Source of the DNA: Protea cynaroides
Lineage: Eukaryota > Streptophyta > Magnoliopsida > Proteales > Proteaceae
Length of the DNA: 64,000 bases
Assembly (NCBI GenBank): GCA_028583415.1
Contig: CM053269.1
Span: 35,654,254-35,718,253 of the forward strand
Direction of reading: 5' to 3'
Part shown: one piece after another, positions 33,317 through 45,360 of the stretch
Layout: every line of letters begins with the position of its first letter
Position numbering within the stretch: the first letter of the stretch is position 1
Position numbers and translations under genes: made by a program
Notes under the pieces: model-generated
Databases searched by the model: none
What the model was told of the DNA's origin: nothing
The model's input: only the letters and a program-made list of their open reading frames with translations

Positions 33317-34312
33317 TAATACATATAATATAACCATAAGATATATAAATCTATATATGTATACATATATATATATATATATATAAATGTATTAATACAT
33401 ATAATATATCCATAAGATGTATATATGTATTATATACAATAATATATTATACATTATACATATATAAAAGAAATGCATGCATATGGACTGACATAACTTG
33501 GTCTGGATTGGTCTGAACTGGGCCGAGCTAAGTTAGACTAAGCGGGATTAAGTTGGTTTGGACTAAGGTTGACATTTTATAGTCCATTTCTGTCACCCCA
33601 TATGGAATTTTCTGATAGCATATATTCCAAATTTTCTACGTTCACTTTGTAAAACATTAAAAATAAAGAATATTGGAACTTGAATCATCTCATTTGGAAA
33701 TGAAATGGCCAACTCATGAATTTCTAAAGATTAAATAACCATTTCCATGTGTAATCTTGCATGGGACCCACTGGTGACTTCTACCTGGTATTTTTTTTTA
33801 CATCTACTTTATAGAACATCACAAATGAAGAATAATGGCCTTGGAATCATCTGAATCCGATGTAGAACGACAAAGATATGAAGCTTTGAAGTTCTAACGA
33901 TAATTTTGCATGAAAGCTTGCATGGGGCCCACTGGTGACTTCTATCCGATATTTTTCACGTCCACTTTGAAGATGACTGAAGATAAGGAATATTGGCCTT
34001 TGAATCATCTGATTCTGATATCAGATGACCAAGATATGATGTCTTGAAGTTTGAATAATAATGCATGCATGATACAATAATTTTGTAAATGCCCTTGCAT
34101 TTTCAAACTACGATATCTTCCTTGTTTGACGTCAGAATTTGATGATTTCGGTCTCATTTCGAAGATAATTTCATGACCTATTCATCCAAGTAGGTAATAG
34201 CCTATGACCCTACTATGGGGTTCATTAGAGAATCACCAACCTTTGGGTTAAAGGCCAGAAACCTACCATATTGATTCACTTATGCAGAGGGTGGCAAAAA
34301 TGGGTGCTTACA

Positions 34313-34365
34313 CTATCTATAAAGAAGCTTTATTCGAGAAGTATTTTCCCAGGAGTTTTAGAGAT
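34313..34365 (+). pseudogene. gag of element 3, first visible piece
   Basis: In frame it reads YKEALFEKYFPRSFRD, homologous to the element 1 gag at about 12220-12270. Its left part is missing where the minus-strand giant LTR is inserted, and its right end GAGAT is the target duplication of the solo LTR 34366-38452. The frame resumes at 38453. Confidence 0.85.
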
Positions 34366-37300
34366 TGTCAGCACCCAGTTTTTCGCCCCTGCGGGGATCC
34401 CCGCTTTCATTGGGGTACCATACGAAATGAGAGGGGTATATAAAAAAATTATTAAATTAAAAAATAATAATAATTTTAACAATGAAAAATTTGGTGTGTA
34501 TATATATATTTCGTGTAAAATGAAAAAAGGGTGGGGGGTAGTTTGGGTACAAAAAAAAAAAAAAAGAAAGAAAAAAAAAGAGAAAAAAAAGGAACAATCT
34601 GGATCCCTAAAGAAGGGATAAAAAAAGAAAAAAAGAATAAACAACAAACAAACGGCCCAGATCCCTAAAAAGAAGGGATCAGGTACCAAAAAGAAAAAAA
34701 AATCAATAAAAAAAAGGGGGATGAAATCGGGGGAGGGGAAGAAAAGAGGAAAAAACAGAGAGATTGAGAGAGGCGGTGAGGAAGGGAGTTGCAGGGAAGG
34801 AGGAGAGGTCGACACCTCACCCCTCCTCCCCGAACTCCCTCCCCCAAAACCTGCCAGAAATGCTTCTCTCCAACCGCCTCGACCTCATCAGCCATCGACA
34901 GCTCATAAGGAGGTCCCTCCTTTCCAGCTACCGAAGAACCCTCATTTGGAGGGACCGATGGGTACAAGAAGGTGAAAAAAAAAATAAAAGGGGGCGGACA
35001 GACCAGAAGGAGAGGAGAGAAGAGGGGGGTTTGTGAGAGGAAGAAAAAAAATCCAGGAGAGCTTGTGGTCGGCCAGGAGAAATGAGGGAAAGGAAGTAGA
35101 GTGAACCACTAAAGCTATCGGCGGCTAGGATGATCGGGAATGGTATGGGGATTTCAGGGTTTGCTTTAGGGTTTCTCAGAGGGGTTTCAGGAAAGGGTTC
35201 TAAGAGAGAGATGGAATAGGTTCGAGTCACTGGTTTACTGTTACCAGAGAAGAGAGAAAATATCAAAGTGAGAGAAGATGCCGCAAGGAAGTGAGGGAGA
35301 TCTGAGAAGGGTTTCTCTGATTTTTGGGCCGTTGGCATAGGACTGAAAAGTAAAGGTGAGGCCGACGGTTGGATCAGACAGGGCTAGGCTTGAGATTAAA
35401 GAAGAGTGTGAGAGTGATTGGAGCTCAAATCAGAGAGACCCTCTGAATTTCTGGGGTTCAATCATCTGCAGCAGAGGTGTTTTCGAAAGAGAGCATACAA
35501 GAGTTCGCCTTGAAGCTTCGGATGCTTGTTGCACTCCCATGGTTAGATGATATTGAGTCTGTGGCTAAAGTAAAGTAGCAGCTGAGGAACGGAGGAAAAG
35601 GGAATTATCATTGCAAGAAGAAGAAGAAGAAGAAGGATTAGCAAAGGTAATTCTCAAATCCATTCTTTGAAATTGGTTTACAACTCCTTTGAATTAGTTT
35701 ACTGCATTTCATCTTGAATTGATCTATGTATAAATCTGTGGTTCTTTTGCTTGCTGCTTTTCTTTGAATTTCTATCTTAACCTGAGTTTATTTTAATAAG
35801 TTGGTATGAGTTAGGAGTGGGAACTCCTATCTTACTTTTAAAAATTGAATCTCCTCATGATCTACTTCACTATAACAGTTGGTAGTTTTGCTTTTTTTTC
35901 CTTATTTTTTTATTCTCCTTAGTATCTCTCAGGTATATTTAGTCATTGGGGCAGGGTAGGCAATCAATGGGGCTTTCTCTCTTCCTCTCCGTTCTGGTTT
36001 CTGATTTTCTCAATGATGTTTATCATTAATTTGAATGTTGTTTGAGTCATTTTGGGTTCGGTTAAGGCTAAAAGAGGGTTTTTTTTATATGGGAAAAAGG
36101 GATTTGTTTATTTGTTCATACCTTTCTGTACAATGCTATTTGCAGTTTTGTTCTGGTTTTACTTTGTCTTTTAGAGAGTAATTTCAGTTAGGTAGGTCCC
36201 TCTTGTTTGTTTCTTATCTCTTAGCAATTTCAGTTGGGTTTTCTATTTTAGAGTTTTGGCCCATGCTTGCTGTTACAAAATAGCCAGATTAATTAGTTCT
36301 TGCTGTTTTACTAGTTCGGATAACTTTTGCTCTCTCTATTACATTAGAACTTTGTTTAATCGGTTTACCCTAGTGTATTTTCACCTCTATGTGTTGGAAA
36401 CCCATTTTTAATTTGAAGCACTACCCTACTGTAACCCGTCTATTGGTTAATTTGCTGTAACTTTCTTCTTTTGTTTTATTTTAACCAACTTTTTACCAGT
36501 TAGTTTATTGATGTAACCAATTTCTTCTTGATCTAACTTATCTTGAGTTTGTCTATTTTAATAGCTGAATCTAATTAGTGTGGGTTGAGTTGATTCTTGT
36601 TGGTTTATAGTCGAATTTGGTTCGGTTCGAATATATTTCAGCAAGACTTGATTTTTGTTTGTTGCTAAGTTGGATTTCCCTGCAGGGTCTAATCTGTTTG
36701 AGTTTAGTTGGTCTGTCTCTGAATGTCAAGCCCGATCCGGTCTCAACTAGCTTGATAATTAAAGCTGATTTTGGCACCAATGCTTTCCTGTTAGACCACA
36801 CTCTTGAAATGGGGACTGTTCTAATTGCCTGACATGCTATATTCTTAGATTATTTGATAGAACAGATGCTTATATTTAATACTTGTCATGTCTATCAAAT
36901 TTATTCATAAATGTTTGATGCTGATATGTATGATCCCTACCCCACAAGTGATGTATCCCCACTCTAATGCTCCATTGTAATAGATTTATGTTAGGATACA
37001 CACTTCCTGCGATGTGATTGGCTAGGGGGGACTCCAAAGAGTCCGACCCCTTATGGGCTCATTTGGAATGAGTCCACCCAATCCTAAATGAGCCTACCCA
37101 ACCCTAGGATTGGATCCAAGAGTGTGGGAAACCGTTGTATCAAATGCATAGTAATGAAAAATCTGCGATTAGGTAGACGTATGCATAGGACGGGTGGTCC
37201 GACGGGCGGTCCACCTGGGCATCCCGAATGTGGAATATGAGTGAGATATTAGTGTACTCCGTGTGTGGGGAGCTGAGGCATTTGGCCTTTCCTGAGTGTT

Positions 37301-38452
37301 GCCACGCGTGTCCATGGCTCGTCAATCCATGGGAACTACGCTTGACCTGATTCTGGAGAGACAGAGGTCTCGAGGGATACGTAGGCTGCGGGGGAGTTTG
37401 GTCGCTCTACGCTCGGTTAAATTGAGGTAAGTTCCATGTATTATGGGATTACCTCAGCGAAGGGATTTTCCTGTGGAAAGGAATACATGTACACCGAGAT
37501 GGGTTCCACCATTGTGGGAGTATCTCATCCTTCGGATGTGTTCCAATATTTTGGGAGTATCATTTTCACACACATACTCAAATTAAGGTAAGTTCCATGT
37601 ATTATGGGATTACCTCACGAGAGGACTTCCTTGTGATAGGGAGTACCTCAACACTGAGATGGGTCCCACTGGTGGGGACATCTCTCACCATTGGATGTGT
37701 TCCATGATTATGGGAGCGTCCATCGCTTGGGATGCGTTCCAATATTTTGGAAGCGTCCCTCTTCTCTTGCACACACTTGGTACGTATACACCCACCCAAA
37801 CTACGTTTGGCCTGATTCCCGCCGCACAGGGATACGTAGGCGGCCTGGGATTTTCCCAAACCTCGGTCATATGTTATATATCTTTTTTTCCTTTCTTTTG
37901 ATGTATGATTAAGCTATTCTTTTAATTCTTTAATTTATTTTGTAATTATTTGTCATGTCTAATTTGTTTAATTTCAGCTTATGCCATGCCTAGTTAGCAA
38001 AGAACTAGAAATTAACTTAGGATTCCCCCTTCTACCTTGTAATGTATTTAGATAGCCCCAAGCATTCATAAATTGTAGGAAAGGATAGGATTTAGGGAGA
38101 CCGGTTTAACCGGGCGAGTTGGGTGCCTAACACCTTCCCAACTCGTAATTTGGCACTTACCCGCCTCTGGTGAGACAAGATAGCCGTTCCATTTGCGTGA
38201 GTCATTAGTGTTCCTCCATTGAGGGACATCATTTATAGGTCCTAGACCTTATCTAGGTGGCGACTCCAGTCTTCATACCCTCCACTGGCATGAGTGGATG
38301 GGATCTGAAAGTGAGAACTTTCCAGATCCCAGTTTGAGTGTAATGAGGGTAGACAACTTTAACTATATGAAAATTCAATTTTAAAAATGAGGATAAATCC
38401 AAATTGAAAATTTCAATTCAAGAAGATTGATTTTTTTCCCATTGTCCTCACA
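34366..38452 (+). repeat. 4.1-kb solo LTR (Tat/Ogre-like) in gag of element 3
   Basis: TGTCAGCACCC..TTGTCCTCACA, flanked by GAGAT at 34361-34365 and 38453-38457. The ends and the GGTGGCGACTCC block near the 3' end match the group of 29516-34312. No internal domain, primer site or second LTR, so it is a solo LTR from intra-element recombination. Holds poly-A/poly-G purine-rich DNA (34540-35060), a T-rich zone (35640-36560) and the duplicated block at 37420-37770. No supported gene. Confidence 0.88.
37420..37770. repeat. tandem duplication of about 160 bp in the solo LTR
   Basis: GGTAAGTTCCATGTATTATG starts both units (about 37426 and 37586). Each continues with GATTACCTCA, ACCGAGATGGGTYCCAC / ACTGAGATGGG, and GATGTGTTCCA. 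The second unit is followed by a further partial repeat (GATGCGTTCCAATATTTTGG). Confidence 0.8.
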
Positions 38453-38988
38453 GAGATCAAATGGAAAAGGAGTTTCTAAGTCTGTATCAGGGGTAGATGA
38501 CTATAGACGCATATCAACAGCGTTATAAAGAACTATTTTTCTTTGCTCCCTCTACCATGCAGGAGGAAAATACCAAAACCCGAAGGTTCGTCATGGGACT
38601 TAGGGGAAACATCCATGAGTATGTATTGGCACTAGAAAAGAAGATTTATAATGAAGCTGTACAGATTGCTCGAGTACTGGAATCGAGCCAGAGGGAAAGT
38701 TATTTTGCTCAAAACAGAGGTATTAAAAGGCCTAATGGAAATTCATACAACGGAGGGAACTCAAAGACATGAAACCCTTTCGTACTTAAGGCTTCAATGC
38801 TGCATCCAAGACTACTCTGATAGCACAACCTCAACAGAAGGAAAGTAGTGCTGGAGTTAATTGCTTTAACTGCGATCAAGTAGGACATTATTCAAGAGAG
38901 TGTCCTAAGCCAAGGAAGCAGCTACAGCAAGGAAAGGTTTATGCAGTTACATCTGAGGATGCTGCCGCATCGCCTGATGTGGTCACAG
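38453..38988 (+). pseudogene. gag of element 3, second piece with CCHC knuckle
   Basis: QMEKEFLSLYQG, TAG stop, MTIDAYQQRYKELFFFAPSTMQEE, GLRGNIHEYVLALEKKIYNEA, frame lost near 38770. Knuckle CFNCDQVGHYSREC at 38862-38903, then KPRKQLQQGKVYAVTSEDAAA, DVVTG up to the intron donor. The TAG sits at the same codon as the TAA of element 1 (12306). Confidence 0.88.
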
Positions 38989-39057
38989 GTATGACCTGAA
39001 CTATTTATTTTGTACTACCTTGTGTAAGCATGTAGACTAAATTAAATCAAATCACAA
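38989..39057 (+). other. relic of the gag-protease intron of element 3 (acceptor lost)
   Basis: GTATGACCTGA..GACTAAATTAAATCAAATCACAA, aligned with 12801-12871. The early TGA stop (VVTGMT-stop) and the donor are kept. The acceptor CAG|GTATC is CAA|GTATC here, so correct splicing would fail or shift by one base. Confidence 0.6.
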
Positions 39058-42000
39058 GTATCATACCTATTAATGGCTTACTCGCTAGAGTACTCTTTGA
39101 CTCTGGAGCTACTCATTCTTTTATATCTGTATCATTTGGAAAGAAGTTAAATCTACCCCTCAGACTTTTAGACTACAAACTACTTGTACGATCACCTATG
39201 GGATTAGAAGTGGAACTAGACAAAGGTTATGGACCATGTCCAGTTCTTATCGATGAGAAGATTTTGGATGTAACCTTAATTCAACTCGAGATGGCAGACT
39301 TTGACGTTATCTTGGGAATAGATTGGCTAACTTGGCACTCTGCCAACCTATTATGTGCAAAAAAAAATTCACATTTAAAGACAAGGAAGGAGAAAAGTTT
39401 AGTTTTACAGGAACCAAACTTTTTCGTAAACGAAAACTCATTCTCTCTGCATTAAAGGCTAGAAAATGCCTCGAGAAATGAGGAATTGGGTATCTAGTAT
39501 CCGTGGTTGACCTAACCAAGGAAGCACCATGAATGAAGGATATTGAAGTTGTGTGTGAATTTTCAGATGTATTTCCTGAAGAACTACCAGGACTACCACC
39601 CGACCGAGCGACAGAGTTCGTTATAGATCTTTTACCTGGAGCCGCACCAGTATCGAAAGCACCCTATCGAATGGCTCCTCCTGAACTGAAGGAACTGAAG
39701 GTACAATTACAAGAATTACTGGACAAGGGTTATATTAAACCCAATATCACCATGGGAAGCGCCAATATTATTCGTGAAAAAGAAAGACAGTAGCGTTCGA
39801 CTGTGTATAGATTATCAGGAATTAAATAAGCTTACAATCAAGAATCGATACCCGTTACCTCGGATCGATGACTTGTTCGATCAGTTGCAAGGTGTCAAAG
39901 TGTTCCCCAAAATTGAACTTCGGTCAAGATACCATTATTTGAAGATTAAGGAAGGTGATATTCCAAAAACAGCATCCAGAACCAGATATGGACAATATGA
40001 ATTTTTAGTCATGTCTTTTGGATTGACTAATGCACCCGTAACTTTTATGAAACTCATGAATCGGGTATTCCATGATATGTTGGATACATCAGTCTTTGTA
40101 TTTATTGACGACATACTAGTCTACTTCAAGGACAAAGAAACTCATGTCACAAATCTAAGAGCCACTCTGCGGCGACTAAGAAAAGAGAAGCTTTACGCAA
40201 AATTTACAAAGTGTGAGTTCTGGCCAAATGAAGTCGCTTTCTTAGGCCATGTTGTATCCGCTGAAGGAATTAAAGTGGATCTTAGCAAGATTGAAGCCAT
40301 TGTGAATGGGAAGCACCTAAGAATGTTGTAGAAATCAAAAGTTTCCTAGGTTTAGCTGGTTATTATCGATGATTCATGAAAGATTACTCTAGAATCACCG
40401 TACCTCTTACCAATCTGACAAAGAAAGGAGAAAAGTTTGTTTGGACCAATAAATGTGAAGAGTGTTTTCAGACATTAAAGGCTAAATTGATATCAGCTCC
40501 CATCTTGACTATTTCGATCCCAGGACAACCATTTACCTTGTACACTGATGAATCTGGGTTAGGTTTATGATGTGTGTTTATGTAAGAAGAACAAGTAATT
40601 ACGTATGCCTCAAGACAACTGAAGACACATGAGAAGAACTATCCCACTCATGACTTAGAATTAGCAGCAGTAGTACATGCTGTTAAGATATGGAGACATT
40701 ATTTGTATGGAGAGAAATTTCAGATTAAATCAGATCATAAAAGTTTCACTCATCTTTATAATCAGAAGGAGTTGAACATGAGACAAAGAAGATGGCTAGA
40801 ATTATTGAAGGATTATGATTGCGATATCCAGTATCATCCAGGAAAAGCTAATGTAGTTGCTGTCACACTAAGCAGGAAAGCTATGATAGAATCCCAAGAA
40901 GAAGTTAGTGCAAATGCTGTGGCATGTGTCACAGGGAGAGTATTTAATTACGATAAAGAGCAGTTCGTGATTGATATTCTGAATGAATCAACTGACCAAG
41001 GGTTTATTCATCTATTCTCAAACATGTTTGCTACATTGAAGATTGTACCTGATCTATTAGACGAAGTGAAGCCGTTATTAAATTCGACCCTTATCTGAGA
41101 ACGGTGCAAGAAGACCTCGAAAAAGGTAGGATTACTCCTAAGTTCACCTTGGACGTTGAAAAGGTACTAAGATACAAAGGAAGGATATGTGTTCCTGAAA
41201 ATGAAGACTTGGATATTAGACACAGACTAATGAAGAAAGCTCACACCACCGCTTATTCGGTACATCCTGGAAGTACGAAGATGTATCATCATCTGAAGAA
41301 ACTATATTGGTGGAGAGGAATGAAAGCGGATATAGCTAAATTTGTATCTCAATGCTTGAATTGTCAGCAAGTAAAGGCTGAAAGGAAAAGACTTGCAGGA
41401 TTGTTGCAGCCACTGCCAGAACCAGCATGGAAATGGGACTGCATCACTATGGACTTCGTCACTGGGTTACCATTGACTCCCCGAGTAGTTGACGCGGTCT
41501 GGGTGATTGTGGATCATTTGACCAAGACAGCTCATTTAATAGCTCTACGACCTCAGTATACCCTAGAGATGTTAGCTAAGGTTTATGTAGATAATATTGT
41601 CCGATTACATGGTGTACCTGAAAGCATTATGTCCGACAGAAACCCATGCATTACCTCATTGTTTTGGGAAGGATTACAGAAGGCTATGGGTACAACATTG
41701 AAGTTTAGTACTGTATTCCATTCTCAGACAGACGTACAGTCGGAGCGTACTATTCAGATTTTAGAAGACATGCTTCAAGTTTGTGTTATTGATTTCAAAG
41801 GATCATAGGATGAGAAATTACCATTGATTGAGTTTGCTTATAACAACAGCTATCAAGCGATTATACAGATGTCACCCTATGAAGCATTGTATGGTAGGAA
41901 ATGTCGAACTCCTTTGTTTTGGAATGAAGTTGGAAAATAGAGTATTGTTGGACTAGAGTTTGTTGAAGAGACTTGTCGAGTAGTCGATATTATCAAGGAA

Positions 42001-42503
42001 AGAGTACGAATAGCTCAGAACTGTCAAAAGCAATATGCAGATAATCGACGCAGAGATCTCGAAGTCACCATAGGTGATAAGATATTTCTAAAAATATCTC
42101 ATATGCGTGGTTTGAAAAGGTTTGGATAGAAGGAAAAGCTGTGTCCCAGATATATTGGACCTTATGAAGTTCTAGATAGACATGGAAAAGTAGCATATCA
42201 GTTAGCACTACCACCGTCCATGTCAAGTGTGCATGATAGATTTCATATCTCATTACTGAAGAAGTATGTCAGAGATCCAACACACTTGTTAACAACAGAT
42301 CCATCAGATTTGACTGAAGATTTGACATTCGAAGTAGTACCTTTTGAGATCACTAGTCGAAAGGTGCAACGTCTTCGCAACCGCTACATTTATTACGTTA
42401 AGGTTACTTGGAGAAGCCAAAATGTAAAAGAAGTTACATGGGAAGAAGAAAACGCTATGCGAAAGCAATATCCTCACTTATTCGACTCGGAAGGTATGTG
42501 AAA
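39058..42503 (+). pseudogene. pol of element 3: protease to chromodomain-like tail, heavily decayed
   Basis: Protease LFDSGATHSFISVSFGKK is intact near 39097-39140. Frameshift in an A-run near 39360; TGA at 39479 and 39530. RT lacks a base near 39750 and has FPKIELRSRYH where FSKIDLRSGYH is normal (first catalytic Asp to Glu); VFIDDILVY retained. Frameshift near 40310; stops at 40370, 40568 and 40583. RNase H motifs are readable. Integrase: HRLMKKAH, CLNCQQVK, TMDFVTGLP, MSDRNPCITS (Asp retained), QSERTIQ; stops at 41806, 41938 and 42127. Tail YVKVTWRSQNVKEVTWEEE. Nonfunctional. Confidence 0.9.
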
Positions 42504-42539
42504 ATTTTAAGGATGAAATTTATATAAGAAGGGGGGATT

Positions 42540-44885
42540 TGTAAGACCCGCACTCTACTAACTTTGTCTAACCATGTCGTGTCAGGTCTTCCCATCATTC
42601 CTGGACCAAGTGGATCGAGTGTGTGAAGATAGATCACAAACCAGGTATGAGAATCAAGTTAAAAACACCAAAAACATACCTAAGGTCGCATGCCTGGGTA
42701 GGTATGGTCGACCATAAGGAAGGGAACCAAAAATCTCAAATCTAGAACCCCACGGTCGATGATTTTGACCCTACGGTCGACGATTTATGCGACCTTATGA
42801 TCGATCGTGAGAACTTAGATCAGACTCTGAGTTTTGGAAACTTTCCTAAACTAAGGGATTGTTTTCTTAATTGAAAGAGGACTCTATATAGAGAGTTTTT
42901 TTCTATATAAAGGACGTCCCTCAGCCCTTTTTCACTCTTTTAGAAAATTGGTAAACCCTAGAGAAAGAGAAGGAAGAGAAGGAAGAAAAGGAGAAGAAGA
43001 AAAAGCTAAGGAGAAGAGTTTGCTGAGAAGAGATTGGCTCTCTATCACAAGCAAATGTATGAAATGAATCTCTGGAGATGTAAACTCTAAGGAATAAGAC
43101 TTCTATGAATAATAGGCAGTATCAACCTATTATGATCTATGTGATTTCCTTGAGAAAATCCCAAGGAGAACCATGAGGAATGAATTTGATGATTACGATT
43201 GATAAGAAACTACTAATGATGGCCATAGGATGACCTTAAAATAAACCCCATTGAAGAACAGAAGAATTGACCCGGAAGAACTAGAATTTCATGTAGACTG
43301 TGACCAGAAATCTCAAGGTCGTAGCTACAGTCGACCATAGCATGACCAGTATGACCAGAGGATCGAACATAGGCATTCGGAAAGATTTCAAAAATCATAT
43401 GGTCCTAGCTACGGTCACACCATATGTGACCATAGGGTATCGACTGTAGATAGTAAGGTCGATACAGCATGAGACCATAGGACCAATCAGGCACCTATCA
43501 GTGTTCTGTTTTGATTTTCGACTACTGTAACATGTCACATATGAATCCTAACTTAAATTCATATAACTTTTAGGTTGTTAAATCAATTCAAAGAGAATTT
43601 CAAGGCTTGGAAGGACATCGAGAATTGCTTAAAGGTGAGGGAACAAGACCTAAACTAATTGGATAATAACAAACTATTTATTTTTATTGAGTCCAATGCC
43701 ATGATTGATTCTATGCTTATATGCTTTAATGTGCATCTCACATGTCATTCAATATTCCTACTATTACTATTCATGCATATTTAATTCCGTTTATTTATAA
43801 CATGATGATGATGATGATGTTAGGAATAGATATGTCAATGTATGTGTGTGGTTGGTGTGTTCGATGCTAGTCGAGCATCAGGGGGAGGATGTGACATGGT
43901 GGTCTTCGACCTCGTCACCAGACTCTAGCTCTATCTCTACTCAAGTCTTGCCCACTGACATCATTGTATCGCCATTACCTTAGCAGAACTATTACGTTAT
44001 AGGGTATTAGGGGAGGTGGTCTCAGATCATGTGGTCTCTGACTCTGCCAGGGGGCCTTAGCTCTATCTCTATGGACGTATTGAGGGATGCTGGGCTAAGG
44101 CCTTGGATACATTGTTTAGCATTAGGATTGGTTAGTTGCGAGCTCAGTTTGCAATCCCTCGCCAATGGGGGCTTACGTGTTGGTATGGGTAGGGCATCAG
44201 GGGATGTATTGACGGTGTTTGATCCGGACACTTTAGCTCTATTTCTATTCCATGGTGGGTGCATGTGGGACGATAATGGTGTTTGATCCATTGGGCGGAT
44301 TCACACACTGGTGTATAGAGGTGCGGTGGCCACCAAACCTTTCTATAGTACATTGCAAACTTATAAACCAGACCAAAGATATGAATTGAATGCATGCATA
44401 TGTTTGTTGCATTATTTTGTTTGCTCACTGAGCCGGGATGTGTGCTCACCCTTTCGACGTTGAATATTTTTAGTTGATGATGCAGGTCTTATCGTTGAAG
44501 AATATATGAATATGCCGATGTATGGACACGTTGTTGCGATGGACGTAGAAGCTGAAGAAGATGCGCATGATTCATCATGCGACTGCAACCAATGGGTTTG
44601 TGCTTAGGTTTAGTTATAGTTTGAACATCGGATATGTAATTGATTATTTATTTTTATGTCTTGTGATTTTGAGATAATTGGATTAAATATTTATTTATCA
44701 CTATTAGACTCTCAGTTCATTATCTATAAGACTTCCACTTATTTATTTATTACATCTGATTATTAATGTGGAATGTGTATATGGTTTGATATGGTGGGTA
44801 TGACCTATGCGAGATCCTGGGTGAACCGTTGGTTTATTGGTTGTTCATCACACCATTCTAGTTAGAGAAGAATTGGGGTGTGACA
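42540..44885 (+). repeat. 3' LTR of element 3 (family C)
   Basis: 2346 bp, TGTAAGACCCGC..GGGTGTGACA, preceded by AAGAAGGGGGGATT. TATA box near 42904-42911. GGTCGACC-type clusters at 42680-42810 and 43310-43470. Conserved hairpin block 44107-44455; conserved terminal exon 44474-44607. Related to family B but well diverged. ACAAG follows the right end. Confidence 0.92.
44474..44607 (+). CDS. conserved 44-codon LTR exon in family C (terminal exon)
   Basis: Acceptor TATTTTTAG, then with one carried base VDDAGLIVEEYMNMPMY.., AMDVEAEEDAHDSSCDC, NQWVCA, stop; 134 nt as in families A and B. Candidate upstream exon 43574-43634 (acceptor CTTTTAG, donor AAAG|GTGAGG) is open for 20 codons in the required frame (VVKSIQREF..). 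Function unknown. Confidence 0.42.
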
Positions 44886-45110
44886 ACAAGTGCCATAAAT
44901 ATTTCCAAAAACCCAAGGATGCACTCCAGGACAAAGCACATAGTCATTCGGTATCACTTCTTAAGAGAGAAGGCAGTTGAAGGAGCTATTCAATTGGAGT
45001 TCATTCCTACAACAGAGCAGCCGACTGACATCTTTACAAAGCCACTTCCCAGTAAACAGTTCGAGTACTTGAGACAAAACTTGGGAGAGGTTGTCCTCCC
45101 CAAGCAGTAA
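44886..45110 (+). pseudogene. copia RNase H C-terminus (SIRE-like element), 5'-truncated
   Basis: ISKNPRMHSRTKHIVIRYHF, LREKAVEGAIQLEFIPT, EQPTDIFTKPLPSKQFEYLR, LGEVVLPKQ, stop at 45108. This is the standard end of a copia RT/RNase H. The left part is replaced by element 3's LTR. Typical SIRE-like downstream signals follow. Confidence 0.88.
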
Positions 45111-45360
45111 AGAGCTTGGAGTGAGGGGGAGTAGTGTGTGTCCGATATTTTTTTCTCTACTCCTTATGTTGAGCTCAGGGGGAATCCTTGGTTGTTTATC
45201 TGTTGTGATGAAGTGTTGAAATGGTAGTTGTAGAAAGCCTATAGGATCAGAATGATGCAGTATGCATCCCTATGTGGCCAGATCTCTTTGTACTTGTTGT
45301 CAAAGGGGGAGAGAGCTTCCATGTTAGAAGTGAGTTCTCAACAATTCTAAAGGGGGAGAT
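45111..45360 (+). other. 3' non-coding region and polypurine tracts of the SIRE-like element
   Basis: No ORF. Two purine tracts, CAAAGGGGGAGAGAGC (45301) and CTAAAGGGGGAGAT (45347-45360); the second abuts the LTR start TGTTGGCC and is the likely plus-strand primer. Confidence 0.8.

Larger units (their letters stand above)
34313..44885 (+). mobile_element. element 3: chromovirus related to element 1, 5' part lost
   Basis: Contains gag (split by the solo LTR), gag-protease intron relic, full pol with chromodomain-like tail, polypurine tract (about 42527-42537) and 3' LTR 42540-44885. Closer in protein and LTR to element 1 than to element 2. The 5' LTR, primer-binding site, any antisense ORF and the gag start are gone. 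It is inserted in a SIRE-like copia whose RNase H end follows at 44886. Confidence 0.88.

Noticed and set aside
34369..38452. Possible complete element with two short LTRs instead of a solo LTR
   Set aside because: No internal repeat of either end, no primer-binding site or polypurine tract inside; the ends match one LTR of the giant-LTR group.
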